A stretch of 64,000 bases of DNA from Diogma glabrata (Eukaryota; Arthropoda; Insecta; Diptera; Cylindrotomidae): contig OY856186.1 in NCBI GenBank assembly GCA_963693315.1, positions 281,772,935-281,836,934 of the forward strand, written 5' to 3'. Under the pieces are notes generated by a model. It was given only the letters and a program-made list of their open reading frames with translations. It did no database searches and was not told where the DNA came from. The position numbers and the translations under genes are program-made. Below, one piece after another: positions 1 to 10,660 of this stretch (positions are counted from its first letter, which is position 1; each line of letters begins with the position of its first letter).

Positions 1-123
1 CCTACCTGAGTAGGGGGTATGCGCAGAGAAACTTTCAGCTTTTATAAAATAACGAAGGTCTGGCCATCGCGGGCTCTTACTCTATCGGTGAGGGAACTAT
101 TTTAATAATTTTTTTATTTGTAG

Positions 124-420
124 AATTGAAAGTGATGCCCGCATCCGAATATGTGATACAGCATTGTCGCGTGATCTATTTCCAAATGATTATCATTGTT
201 TAGGTGATAATGAAAACCGTCCTATAAAATGGATGGCAATAGAAACATTACAAAAAAAGTTATATTCAATTTCAAGTGATATTTGGAGTTTAGGCGTTTT
301 ATTGTGGGAGCTATCAACACTTGGGTCGATGCCATTCGAAGAAGTTGATCCTTTCGAATTAACAGCTTATTTAAGAGATGGTTATAGATTAGGACAGCCG
401 GTTAATTGTCCTGATGAATT
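124..420 (+). CDS. drl: RYK/Derailed-family receptor, penultimate coding exon (C-lobe of kinase-like domain)
   Basis: This exon encodes the C-terminal half of an atypical receptor tyrosine kinase of the RYK/Derailed family, single-pass Wnt receptors used in axon guidance and muscle attachment. It follows a TTTGTAG acceptor, and its first base completes a split codon. The reading frame gives ICDTALSRDLFP, YHCLGDNENRPIKWM, DIWSLGVLLWEL and PVNCPDE. The family hallmark is visible: the magnesium-binding DFG triplet of active kinases is replaced by DTA (RYK proteins carry DNA here), so a pseudokinase is expected. The exon ends at a GTTAGT donor in the middle of a Phe codon. Upstream exons (WIF domain, membrane span, N-lobe) lie outside the window; bases 1-123 are the preceding intron. 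The family is secure. Choosing drl rather than the paralogues dnt or Drl-2 is a guess. Confidence 0.9.
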
Positions 421-478
421 GTTAGTATCATCCTTAATCAATAAAACAATTATTTTTATTAATCAAATTATTTTGTAG

Positions 479-590
479 TTATACTGTGATGTCATGTTGT
501 TGGTTAGCGGATCACAAACAACGACCAGCACTTCCACAATTAATTGCCTTTATGCATGATTTTCATGAAGATCTTGGCAAATATATATAA
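479..590 (+). CDS. drl: RYK/Derailed-family receptor, terminal coding exon
   Basis: The last coding exon follows a 58-bp intron (421-478) with a GT...TTTTGTAG structure. Joining it to the previous exon completes a Phe codon and continues in frame as YTVMSCCWLADHKQRP and then DFHEDLGKYI before a TAA stop at 588-590. The VMxCCW, QRP and DFHxDLGxYI pattern is the conserved end of the Derailed/RYK kinase-like domain, and the protein stops at the position typical of the family. The frame is open and free of lesions. The very short intron is typical of flies. Confidence 0.88.
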
Positions 591-2450
591 AACTTTACAA
601 CATCAGTTGTTTAATTGTTAAACTATTAATTAATTAATTTTTTTTAATGTTTTTACAAACACAAAAAATCAGAATTAATTTTTTTTTTTAATTTCTTGGA
701 TATATACGCAGAACAAAAGATTAAATAAAATGGTTCCTTAGAATATTTTAATTAATTACAATTAATAATTAATCTACATATAAAATATATATATTGAACT
801 ATTAATTAGATAGATATTTTAAATAAAATATAAATACATTTTTTTTTAAATATGAAAAAAAAAATATTTTTAAATACAAATATTATGTTAATGAAATTTA
901 AAAAGAAGAAACAAAAATCAAAATAATAAAAATAAAATTAGTTATTTTTTATATTTTATAAGAAACAATTACGTGAGATTATGATTGTAAATTAAATAAG
1001 GAGGGTAAAGTTTGAACAGACTTGTGACGAAGATAAATTAATAATTCTGGTTGTTTGTAATGCTTAATGCGTTTTAGTATAGGTTCGTTCCTATGATAAA
1101 TGTTCGGCTTTTCTCTTTAAGTGTAATATTGTTTATGGTTTATAATTTTTGTTTGTCTTGCTTACTTTTAAATACTAAGCCAGAAAGTAAAATTATATTT
1201 GAAATATTCAAACCCAATAAGTACTAAAAACTGTAAACTATCGGATTGAAATTGGTCATAAGTTTTTCCCCATATAACTGTTTATCGAAACCACAAAATA
1301 TACAAGAGATATATGCTGGCAACCATAAATAAATCCAAAAGTTGAAAAATGGTTGGTCATTCAACACATAAAAATAAGAATAGGAAAGCATCAGATGCTT
1401 GGAGAAATGTTGTCTAGATATAAAGATAGCATAAAAGCCAATTAATGTGATTAGGTAAAAATTTGAGGGCTAGATAACAAGATAGATCAAATAAAAAAAT
1501 TTATGACAGAAAACCAGTAGTCAGGAGCCCCTCACCCCTTTTATTTGATTATTACCACATAGAATAGGAAAAAATTTTCACATTTTTGGAAAAAAGTCGA
1601 AAATTGTGCTTTCGAAAATTCTAGAAAAAAATTCACCTTTTATATGAAACCCCATTCGTCAAGGTTAAAAATATTTTTTTTCGAAATGTCCACCCTCAAC
1701 CCCAAATAACATTTAAAATGATGAGCCGACCGCTATAGTTTTCATTCAATTTTTACGTCATTTCCTATAACAGTGAATTTTTTAAAAAATTTTCTTTTGT
1801 AATGTTCGAAGTTAAGTAGGGTGACAGGAAAACAAACTGTCGAAAACAAAACTTAAGCTGTCGATTTTTTATCGAATTTTTATTTAAATATTTCCTTTTT
1901 CGATTTTTCTAAATCAAACTTGATTCCTTAAAAAAACTTTTTTTTACTATCTCCTTATTTATGTCTATAAAATCCAGGTAAAAACAAATATTTGCAATTT
2001 TTTTGTTTTTAGTAGGCGTGGCCTGTAGAAAATTTCAAGTTGATAGTTTGCAAGAAAATCGATTATGTAGAAATTCGGATGGACACCGAAGTCTCACCAA
2101 TAGGGTATCGTTTTTACTTTTTCAAAGACCCGAACCCTTAAATTTAATCAGATATTTAGTTTAGATGAAAAAATTAAAAAGAGACATTTGATCGAAAAAA
2201 ATAAGTTGATATAAAGGAACTGCTGAATTGATGTTTATTCGAAATAAACGCACAGACTTTTGATTCAAATTATGTTCGCACTGCTTTTGGTTGTTTTTAT
2301 AAAGTGTTTTAAAGTGCTGGTTAGAAAAAACATCTGTAACATGAATTGTTTTCTAATGAAAACTTGTCATAATTGTGGTGCAAACAAATTGTGGGACGTA
2401 TACTTTCGTTAAAAAATAGTTATACACTTTGACCAAATATCTGTATCCCA
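591..2450. other. 3' UTR of the Derailed-like gene and anonymous AT-rich DNA
   Basis: There is no coding support here. AAATAAA-like sequences near 722-731 and 818-826 could end the upstream transcript. From about 1560 to 2230 the sequence is less AT-biased and looks like old non-coding repeat material, but I see no terminal repeats or frame. Confidence 0.5.
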
Positions 2451-4270
2451 TTTTTTTTTTTTTTTTTAATAAAATGTGTTGTGTAATAGGGTTTAAAATA
2501 TGTGTCACAACAACACATAAATACCTTTTAAGACCTAGGTCTAGACCTGGGTCCCACAACAACTGGCGTTCTAAGGTGTAGATTAACGCTTTTTTTAAAC
2601 ATCTGTGGGTTGAAGCCACCTGAGACTAAGTGTTCCGGCAAACTATTTCATTTGTACGCAGTTCGGACAAAGAAGTCTCTCTGCGATCTGCCAGTATGAC
2701 AGCGCGGGATCTTCACCGTTTCACCGGTTGCGGCAGCCGATTGCCGAGTGGAACGGGGGTAAGAATAAGTTTGAGGCATGATGCCGCTGATTTCATCTGA
2801 GCACTGCTGATGACGATATTTGTAAAAAACAACGAGGTCAGCAACAGTGCGACGATGTTGTAGGGAATCAAGTTTTGATGTCAAAGTTCGATCACCCACA
2901 ATTCGTATGGCTCGCTTTTGAACAGAGTCCAAGAGGGCCAAGATGGAAACAGAAGCAGTACCCCAAACTTGACAGCAGTACTCCATACAGGGACGAATAT
3001 AGGACTTATAAACATGGAGCAATTGGTATGGAATGAAAAATTTTTTGCATCTATTTAGGAGACCGAGTTTTTTAGACGCGCTTTTTGCCATCGCCATTAC
3101 ATGATTGTTCCAGAGTAAGTCATTTGAAACTGTGACACCCAATAAACGAATGTTTTTACATTCACCTATTGGTTCATCACACATACTAAATAAAATATCT
3201 TTGGGGAACTCGGTCTTTAATCTGGAAACAATCAACAGCTGTGTTTTGGTAGAGTTGAAATTGACAAGGTTTTGGTCACCCCAGTCGGCGACTTTATTCA
3301 GGTCTTTGTTCACGTTTATGGCAGCGTCTCTCCGGGCAGGATTAATTCGTTCGTGCATTTTACCTTTTGAAGGAAGGGGCTCGAACGACTTGTGCAGAGT
3401 ACTATCATCTGCAAAACTATTTATTGGATTACTGGTGATTTTCAACAATTCGTTGATATAAATCAAAAATAGGGTTGGGGACAATACTGAGCCTTGGGGT
3501 ACACCAGCGTTAATTAGTTTAGACTCAGATGAAAATCCGTCTAAGGTTACCGAAATGTATCGGTTGGATAGAAAATTTTGAATCAGCTTCACAACATTGG
3601 GATGAAAACCGTACGCAACGAGCTTGTTGATTAAGTTGGCATGCCAGACTCGATCGAATGCCTTGGAGATGTCTAAGGCGATAACGTATGTTTCACCACC
3701 TTTATCAAGTATGCTGTTCCAACAATGCGCTACATAGTTTAATAGATCGGTAGTTGATCTTTTGTTTCGAAAACCGTATTGGCTGTCGGATATCAAATGA
3801 TTTTGTTCCAGAAATTTTGAAATATGTGTATTAATATAATGCTTGTAGACTTTGGATAGGACTGATAGTAAAGCTATTGGCCTATAATTTGAGATATCGG
3901 ATATCGGATTTTGGTCCCTTTTTGGGGACGGGCTGGACATTTGCCAACTTCCAGCACGAGGGAAATATACCAGATTTGTAGGATTGGTAAAATATTTTAG
4001 TTAAAGTTGGTGCAAGTTCTCTGGAAAAGGTTTTTAAAATAATGGGTGGAATATTGTCCATTCCTGAGGCTTTGTTGATGTTATAACGTTTTCCAGACAA
4101 ACGTCACACAAATTTTTTTCCATGAAACTGTTGAGAGAATTATTACTATTAATTTTACGTGCCCGTTTAATTTAGCCCTGATAGATTTGTCTGCTGTAAC
4201 AAAATTTGAATCTCGGAACTGGATGCGAAAGGTTCAAATTCGGTCCGAAACACGAATAAGGAGAAATTGA
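2451..4270 (-). mobile_element. 5'-truncated jockey-type non-LTR retrotransposon (LINE)
   Basis: The element lies on the minus strand. Its 3' end is marked by a run of T at about 2451-2467, which reads as a poly(A) tail on the element strand. Only the reverse transcriptase and C-terminal part of ORF2 remain; the endonuclease and ORF1 are missing, as expected for 5' truncation during target-primed reverse transcription. The 5' boundary near 4270 is approximate. A second fragment of the same 3' end lies at 24757-24850. Confidence 0.8.
2528..4100 (-). pseudogene. LINE ORF2 reverse transcriptase, broken
   Basis: The protein is a jockey-clade reverse transcriptase that would prime synthesis from nicked genomic DNA. 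Visible motifs in order are ASGMDNIPPIILK, NYRPIALLSVLSK, ALDISKAFDRVWH, AGVPQGSVLSPTLFLIYIN and the catalytic-site segment NSFADDSTLH (FADD rather than YADD, usual in this clade), then IRPCMEYCCQVWG. Two lesions are visible: a frameshift at about 3890-3935, between QPVPKKGPKSD and the NYRPIAL segment, and a TGA at 2648-2650 where a Trp codon is expected after TAYK. The frame then continues NSLPEHL to a natural-looking TAA at 2528. The plus-strand ORF inside it is an antisense shadow. Confidence 0.85.
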
Positions 4271-4379
4271 GTTTTTATTTGAAAAAAATCCAACCATACC
4301 CTCAAAAGGAATAAATTGAAATTATTTCCTTAGCTTCTTGAGTTTAATTGCATACAAAAATCCCTAATAGTGCATAGAA

Positions 4380-5376
4380 CAGGTGCACCCACCGCGTCGG
4401 TCGCGATCGGTTGGTCCTCAATTGAAGAGCATGTTTCTGAGTGAATCCAGATTCAGCTACTTCCACATAATAGAAACAGTTGGAAAATATCAGGTTATTG
4501 CATATTAGATATCGCTAATTATTGATCAATATAGGAATATTTGGGTTGAAAAATATTAGTATGTTGTTTCAGTTGTAGTTATTGAAGAGAATCGTTTAGC
4601 TAAATGAAAAGGTTTTCTGAATAGTTTTCTCGACTAATAAGAACAGTTGAAAAATACTAAGTATTGGCAGATTTAATTTCATTTTTCGAATTTAACAGAC
4701 AAAATGAAGTTAAATATGGAATTTAAATGGAAATGTGTGATTATCAACAATTTAGTAATATTTTGAAATGCATTTTCCTGCAGTTTAAACAAAAATTTGT
4801 AGACTTTGACGTAATTCGTCCAATTGCTTCATTTTTAACTTCACCATTTTCTAAAATAAATATAAAAAGTATGGCTGCACTAATCGGAAAAACGTTTAGT
4901 ATAGATGTAGGTAGCTTAGAAATGAAATTAATTGAATTACAAAGCGACATTGGCTTGAATTCACGTGATCAGTTTGATTTATGGAACTATATTTCCATTG
5001 AAAAATATTCACTTTTAAAAGATGTCTATCCTAGAATGCATTCATGTTTTGACTTTTGGGACCACATGTTTATGTGAATCGTTATTTTCTCATGAATTAT
5101 GTAAAATCTAAATACCGTTTACATATGACTGAAAATCTTCTTGATGATTGCTTACGTTTAGCTGTAAGTAATTATGAACTCGAATACTCAAAAATGTCTG
5201 ATGATATTCAATGTCAACCACCTCAATAAATAAAGAAGTTTTTTTTCAATGAAAACCATTTTTTTATTTTTTTTAATTACTACATTTTACTAGCACGCCA
5301 ATTATTCTCATTTGATCGATCGCCATTCGTTTGGGAAAAAAGTTGCTCTTTGGGTTGAAAAGGTTGAGCACCCCTG
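4380..5376 (+). mobile_element. Short hAT-superfamily DNA transposon with perfect 8-bp TSD
   Basis: GCATAGAA occurs directly before the element (4372-4379) and directly after it (5377-5384), a perfect 8-bp duplication as made by hAT transposases. The right terminus reads, on the minus strand, CAGGGGTGCTCAACCTTTTC, the classic start of many hAT elements; the left starts CAGGTGCACCCACCGCGTCG. The element retains only the 3' part of its transposase gene, so it is internally deleted and non-autonomous. Confidence 0.85.
4727..5229 (+). pseudogene. hAT transposase C-terminal remnant
   Basis: An open frame of 116 codons (IRPIASFLTSPFS, then DLWNYISIEKYSLLKDVYPR) is followed, after a short break at about 5075-5085, by a second frame with MNYVKSKYR, MTENLLDDCLRLAVSNYEL and a stop at 5227-5229. 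The VKSKYR...LTxxxLxxCLRLA pattern is the dimerisation and catalytic C-terminus of hAT transposases of the GTF2IRD2/ZBED-like type. The N-terminal zinc finger and most of the RNase H core are absent, so the protein is inactive. An AATAAA lies just after the stop. Confidence 0.75.
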
Positions 5377-5670
5377 GCATAGAACATGTTTTTACATTTC
5401 ATCCCTTTTTGAAGCGTTGGGAATTTCATCCTATCTTCAGGTTGTGACGCGTTATCGCAATCCATTTCATTAGAATAAATGCATGCAGGTAAGCTAGGTA
5501 GACCACTTTACCGCATCTAGTTATACAAGAGCAAAATATAATTTTCAAGATATCATTTGGCGTTGCTGATTGTGTCATTTTTATTGGTGTTAAATAATTT
5601 TCTTTCTGCCAACCCCATTGTTACGGAGATATTTTAGAATTATTTTTCCATTGCTACAACTACACGTGCG

Positions 5671-5809
5671 AAAAACGTTGTACATACACTCAGGCTGAAA
5701 GGAAGGTTACGCCCATGGTTTAATAAAAGCCCTCGCTTCGCGTCAGGCTTTAATATGAACCGCAGGCGAAATCTTTTACTTTCAGCCCTTGGTATGTAAA
5801 TAACTATTA
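5671..5809. repeat. Palindromic MITE-like repeat, family copy 1
   Basis: An imperfect hairpin whose arms are built from TACACTCAGGCTGAAAGGAA at the left and the inverted form of CAGCCCTTGGTATGTAA at the right, around a GC-richer centre with CCTCGCTTCGCG. Related copies lie at 7577-7673 and, in the opposite orientation, at 23345-23480. No open frame, so it must depend on another element for movement. Confidence 0.65.
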
Positions 5810-6680
5810 CTATTACACACAACACGACAAAAATTCTGTGCATAGTGCACAAATCTATGCACATCTCGTGCAATTTTATATTTTAATAATCTTTAAGATT
5901 TTTTAAAAGATTCTAGTGTACATTTTAAATTAGTTAAAGCTTAAAAATATTTGAGCGCTAACGTCATACCAATTTGTTTTAATTAAACATTTTTAAATCA
6001 TGTAAACATGTATACAAAATGTACATAGAAGTTTCAGGCATAAATACAAAAATATTTGATGTATGACTTTATGACAAGTATCTTCTAATACGTTATGAAC
6101 CTGTCCTAGACTAATATTTTTGGTAACGTTATTACGACAAATGAAGATTGTGGTCGTATTTTTAAGTTGTAAAATAAAAATGCATGGGCGTGTTAAGTGT
6201 TTGCATTTGTAAACGATGCGTCCATTTTTCGTCATTTTTTGACGATATAATTTAATTAAAAAAAAATCAGAATTCAACATATTTAAATATTTGGCTTACA
6301 TATAAAAATAAAATCTACAATTTAATTAATATTGCAAACAAAACAAATTTAAATATTAGTAAAACGGCATGAGAAATGACAAACAAAAAATAAATATATA
6401 AATTTTTTTGAATCACTAAAATTAATTATTCAAAGAGCCCGTTTGTTTTTTGTGAATGTTTTCGTCAACCATCACAAATCTTCCGCACATAAGTTTAGAT
6501 GAAAACAAAATAAAATAAGATTCAACCATTTTAAAAATAAATTATATTCCTTGTTATATCGTTCTTTTGAGGTTTTTGACAAGAATATCTACAGAAATGT
6601 TTTCTTGCATAGAGAACGTAATTTTTAACGCATACGAAACAGTTTTGAAACAAATAAATTGTTGTATAAGTTTTATAGTG
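5810..6680. other. AT-rich intergenic DNA
   Basis: Nothing recognisable. The minus-strand ORF at 5993-6280 has no family resemblance and biased composition, so it is not called as a gene. Confidence 0.5.
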
Positions 6681-7400
6681 AAAATTTTTTGCCTTAGTTA
6701 ATGTCATCAATCAATTTCACCAATAACATTTGAATTATACTAATAACAAATAGCTATACGTCTGGCCTACTGGGATATTAAAAATTATCAAATAATTTTT
6801 GAAATAATTAACTGATATCACAGAAGGCCAACGCATAATTCATAAAAAATAAAAAGGAAATGAAAAATGGCCAAAAATTTTCTACACGAATTCTCCTCGT
6901 TTGTTGATAAATTCTCATAATTTTTGGAAAATTCGTCAAGCAAGTGGTATTGATAACAGCACGAGGCCTACGGACTCGTGATATTATCAGTTGTAATTTC
7001 CCAAGGGCGGTGATAATTCGAAATAATTTTGTGCCAAAAATTTCGAAAGCAAGTAGCCTACGGCTCAGCCTACGGCCTCGTGCTTTTATCAATACCACTT
7101 GCTTGAGGAATTGTTCAAAAAATTATGAGAATTTATCAACGAACGAGGGGAATTCGTTTAGAAAATTTTTGCCATTTTTCATTTATTTATATATTTTTGA
7201 TGAATTATACGTTGGCCTACTGTGATATCAGTTAATTATTTCAAAATTAGATTGATAATTTTTAATATCCCAGTAGGCCAGACGTATAACTATTTGTTAT
7301 TAGTATAATTCAAATTTTATTGGTGAAATTGAATGATGCCATTACATTTTAGAGAATTTCATTGGTTTAAATTAAAATAAAACTAAGGCAAAAAATTTTC
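6681..7400. repeat. Foldback (long inverted-repeat) element
   Basis: Two arms of about 250-330 bp face each other. The left arm has GCCTTAGTTAATG (6691), CTAATAACAAATAGC, ACGTCTGGCCTACTGGGATA, and AGCAAGTGGTATTGATAA; the right arm repeats these in reverse complement order ending at about 7400. The right arm carries an extra stretch of about 30 bp near 7345-7380. A further inverted segment, GCCTACGG...CCGTAGGC, lies towards the centre. No transposase is present. The overlapping ORFs on both strands are by-products of the symmetry. Confidence 0.8.
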
Positions 7401-7407
7401 AATATAC

Positions 7408-7468
7408 TTGCTTTCGAAATTTTTGGCAAAAATTATTTCGAATTATCACCGCCCTTTGGAAATTACTA
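7408..7468 (-). repeat. Third, inverted copy of the foldback core
   Basis: This segment is the reverse complement of 6993-7053 (CTTGCTTTCGAAATTTTTGG onward, with TTATCACCGCCCTT), placed just outside the foldback's right arm. It suggests rearrangement or nesting of a related copy. Confidence 0.65.
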
Positions 7469-7576
7469 CTGAAAATTGTTTTTTCGTGAAGTCTCTTTTT
7501 TCGAATTTTCCAAATGTCTAGCGAGTTATGAAATTCAAAAACAGATTTATTTACAATTCATTTGGATAATTTGGCA

Positions 7577-7673
7577 TAAAACGTTGTAGATACACTCAGA
7601 CTGAAAGAAATATTACAACCTTTGTACAACAAGCGTAATCTTCTTCTTTCAACTCTCGATATATGTCCTCGAT
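7577..7673. repeat. Palindromic MITE-like repeat, diverged family copy 2
   Basis: AACGTTGTAGATACACTCAG at the left and GCGTAATCTTCTTCTTTCAA towards the right match the copy at 5671-5809, with the GC-rich centre mostly lost. Confidence 0.5.
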
Positions 7674-7734
7674 GAATAAAGGTCACTTGCACAGGAAGTT
7701 AAACCTGCATGAAAATGAACTTTTCATATATGTA

Positions 7735-7858
7735 CTATCGTAAAAAAAATTATTTGGAAAAATCACAGATTTATTTTAGTTACAAAATAATTAATTTTAA
7801 TTTTATGCAGAAAATGTGTATAGTTTTTCCAAAAAATTTGTGTGTGTTGTATTGTAAC
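7735..7858. repeat. Diverged MITE fragment related to 25026-25271
   Basis: AAAAAAAATTATTTGGAAAA, then TTACAAAATAATT and AAAATTTGTGTGTGTTGTAT parallel the interior of the better-preserved copy at 25026-25271. The terminal repeats are not recognisable here. Confidence 0.4.
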
Positions 7859-7859
7859 G

Positions 7860-9226
7860 ACCAAAACTAATCTGTTGATTAGACATTATCTTTTAAAATC
7901 TACCACAGACAGTACTCACAACAATCGTACATTTATTTCGTACTATCAAGCAGCTAAAGATCCGTTTCATAAATAGTATTTGTTTTTTATGACGTTACAC
8001 TGTAATTTTTGTAATTTTTGTTTTCTCTTTGAAATATGAAACAAAAATATCTTATTTAAACTAAAACCAAAATAAATTAAATTGATTCTGCGCACGTGCG
8101 TTGTTGTTAAGATCATCAAAAGGGTGATCCATTTTGTGTTGTTCTAACTGAAATGTTATCGTAATATTAATAATTGGTAAAATTATGAAGGACCTTATTG
8201 TTTTGATATGATGATATGAGGATGTTTCTTTTTTTTGTTTTATTTGAATAACTTTTCTATGTCTGTTTCATTTTTTTTTGTTTTGTTTATACAGGGTTAA
8301 ATTTATATTGTCTATTTACAAAAAAATTGTTTGACTTTCCTTTATTTTTTTAGCATACCCCAAAACTGTATTTAATTATCCCAGCTGCACCGAAAAAAAA
8401 TATTTGCAAATTCGCCTAAACATTCATTATAATTTCTTATATAAAGTAAATGAATAAATTTTTGCTATTTAATCTGATTAAATAATTCATTCAACTTATT
8501 TTAAACGATTTAAGTTGCATATAACCGACACATTTTCGTTAAAATTTTCTTATATTTTCTTTCGGTCTCTTACGAATAATAAAAACGAAATTTATTTAGT
8601 GATAATAAAATAATATTAAATAAAAGAATAATGAAAAAATTGAAAGAGTTTATTTACATTTTCTAAAACGGCTTGTTTCTGTATTAATTCTTTCGTAATA
8701 TTAAATTGATGAATTATGATTTTTTACGTATGCAAGAAATTTTTTAGTGAAGGTAATGAAAACACAAAAAACAAAAGGACACTATGAATAATTAGTTTTA
8801 GTTATATAAAAAAAATTATTATATTGTTTTGACATTTTTTGTTTGCCTTGTTTCATGTCGGATTACCAATATTTAAATTAAGAAAATTAATATTATTTTC
8901 TGCACATAAGTCAAATATTTAAATTTTTTGATTTCTGGTTTTTTGTTTTTAAATTGTATCATTAGAAAAATGAAAGCATCACTTATAAATCCAATCACAC
9001 ACATACATTTTCAGTTTACAACTGAAATATACCACCGCTATCTTCACGTATGAAAACGTTTATCGCGTTTGATGATTCATTGAATAATTTAAAAGTGTAA
9101 TTATCACAAAATTGTATGGAATGACTTAAACAATATAATTTTATGAAATAGATATTTCTTTAAATGAATTGGCCAAAAATAAGTTGATATACTATCTAAT
9201 TTTAATTAAAAATTTAACGAAACAAA
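7860..9226. other. AT-rich intergenic DNA, possible promoter of the small ORF
   Basis: No gene is supported. A short hairpin with TTTCAGTT and AACTGAAA arms at about 9010-9030 contains the arthropod initiator-like TCAGT and lies about 200 bp before the small ORF, which may be chance. Confidence 0.4.
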
Positions 9227-9427
9227 ATGTTTGAAACATTAAAATATTTTAGTAGATTTTTTGGTAATTCGGTATGGTATAATGATCGTAGTAGTTTGCA
9301 TAGCAGAGTGTCGTATACAAAGAAGATAGCATATGAATCATTCGTTATCATCGTAATTAGCACAATTCTGAACAGTACTTTAGCACAATTGAGTGACAGT
9401 ATTTTATATCAACGGACTCCCTCTTAA
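9227..9427 (+). CDS. Small ORF of unknown function (66 aa)
   Basis: I do not recognise this product. The start is preceded by AACGAAACAAA, a good insect translation context (CAAA before ATG). The protein begins MFETLKYFSRFFGN, has a single hydrophobic stretch around residues 40-55 (SFVIIVISTILNSTLAQL) and ends in QRTPS. Base composition is less AT-biased than the flanks, and an AATAAA follows the stop by about 20 bp. These points favour a real small or partial gene, but the length is within what chance allows and no repeat-family match was seen. It could be a first coding exon or an orphan frame. Confidence 0.3.
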   Translation: MFETLKYFSRFFGNSVWYNDRSSLHSRVSYTKKIAYESFVIIVISTILNSTLAQLSDSILYQRTPS

Positions 9428-10229
9428 CCGTTCTCAGATATTATATCAATAAATAGGTAAATCGTTGTGAGGTTCTGAGCCCTTTTAATCTTCTAAATAA
9501 AACCAATAAAATTGGCTATTAAATTGCTTATCGTATATATCTGTTAAGCTTTCCATCTATTGCTATACAGTGGGATCTCGTTTCTCAACGGAACTGTAGC
9601 TGAATATTTTTGGTGTGTGAATTGTACCTCTAATCTAATAATTCTATCTGGTATGGTAATTATTTTCATGTAGTTGTTTTTATACATTAGTGTTATAAAC
9701 TTTTTTATTTATTGAATCGTTATCTCAATAGTATTGATAATAAATGTTGTTGGACTTTTCGTACCTGCATTAATTGTCAAGGTGACTTACACGTTAGACG
9801 CATGAAAACCAACTCGTAATTTTATTGTTTTTTTCTTTAATACTGTGATTAAGGAAATATAATTTGATCCGGTTTCAAGGATATTGCTGGTTGCGTGAAA
9901 CGAAAATCGGTTAAATCTTACGGTTACAGAGATTGTATCGTATGCAAAAATTTTGTATATAGAGATTATATCGTATGCAAAGATTAATCAAAATTAAGCT
10001 CGACACGATGAAGTGCATGGTAAATTTATTGATTTGTTTTTTGATATTTTATTATTTACTGTACATATTTTCGTTTAGATTAAATTTTAAGTAAATTTTA
10101 CTTGTTAGAATTTCATTTAAAAATATATTATTTAAAAAATATGTTGTATTCTATATTTAGCTATAAATTTCCAGACCTACAGATTTGTCAAAAAAACGTA
10201 ACGTAATGTTTAAAATAGTGAATTAAGCA
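9428..10229. other. AT-rich intergenic DNA
   Basis: A short direct repeat with the core GATTRTATCGTATGCAAARATT occurs twice at about 9930-9985. Nothing else is recognisable. Confidence 0.45.
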
Positions 10230-10660
10230 CGGGAAAGGTTTTACTATGGTATGGGAGTGTTTTGCTGCAACTGGAGTTAGACAGCTTGTAATAATCGATA
10301 GAAATCAAGATTATGTTAAAATTCTAAATCAAAATATGAAAAATTCGGTTCATAAGCTCCATTTAGTGCGACGTTTTCTGTTGGACAACGGCCCAAAACA
10401 TACCAGCAAGGTTGTAACAAAATACTTTTAAAAAAATCAATTAAAAACAATTGGAATGGCCAAAGTCCGCATTTGAATCCAATAGAAAATCTGATGGTCT
10501 ATATTAGATTAAAAAATTTCTATGTGCACAAGAACAAATAACAATGAATTTTTTAATCTTTTCTGTGAGACTTGGCAGAATATTGATATTAATGTCATGA
10601 ATCCCGGCTTGGCAATCTTTTATAAGAAAAAAAGTATTTACATGAACAAATAATTAAGGA
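10230..10660 (+). pseudogene. Tc1/mariner-superfamily transposase relic
   Basis: The first frame reads VWECFAATGVRQLVIIDR and LDNGPKHTSKVVTKYF, the middle of a Tc1 transposase including the second catalytic Asp in the xDNGPKHT motif. After a stop at about 10431 the homology continues in shifted frames, with a segment equivalent to LEWPxxSPxLNPIEN near 10455-10490 where the third acidic residue would be. The N-terminal helix-turn-helix and first Asp are absent. Multiple stops and shifts make it a dead fossil. Terminal repeats were not found. Confidence 0.7.

Noticed and set aside
3105..3461. Plus-strand 118-aa ORF
   Set aside because: Antisense shadow of the LINE reverse transcriptase on the minus strand.
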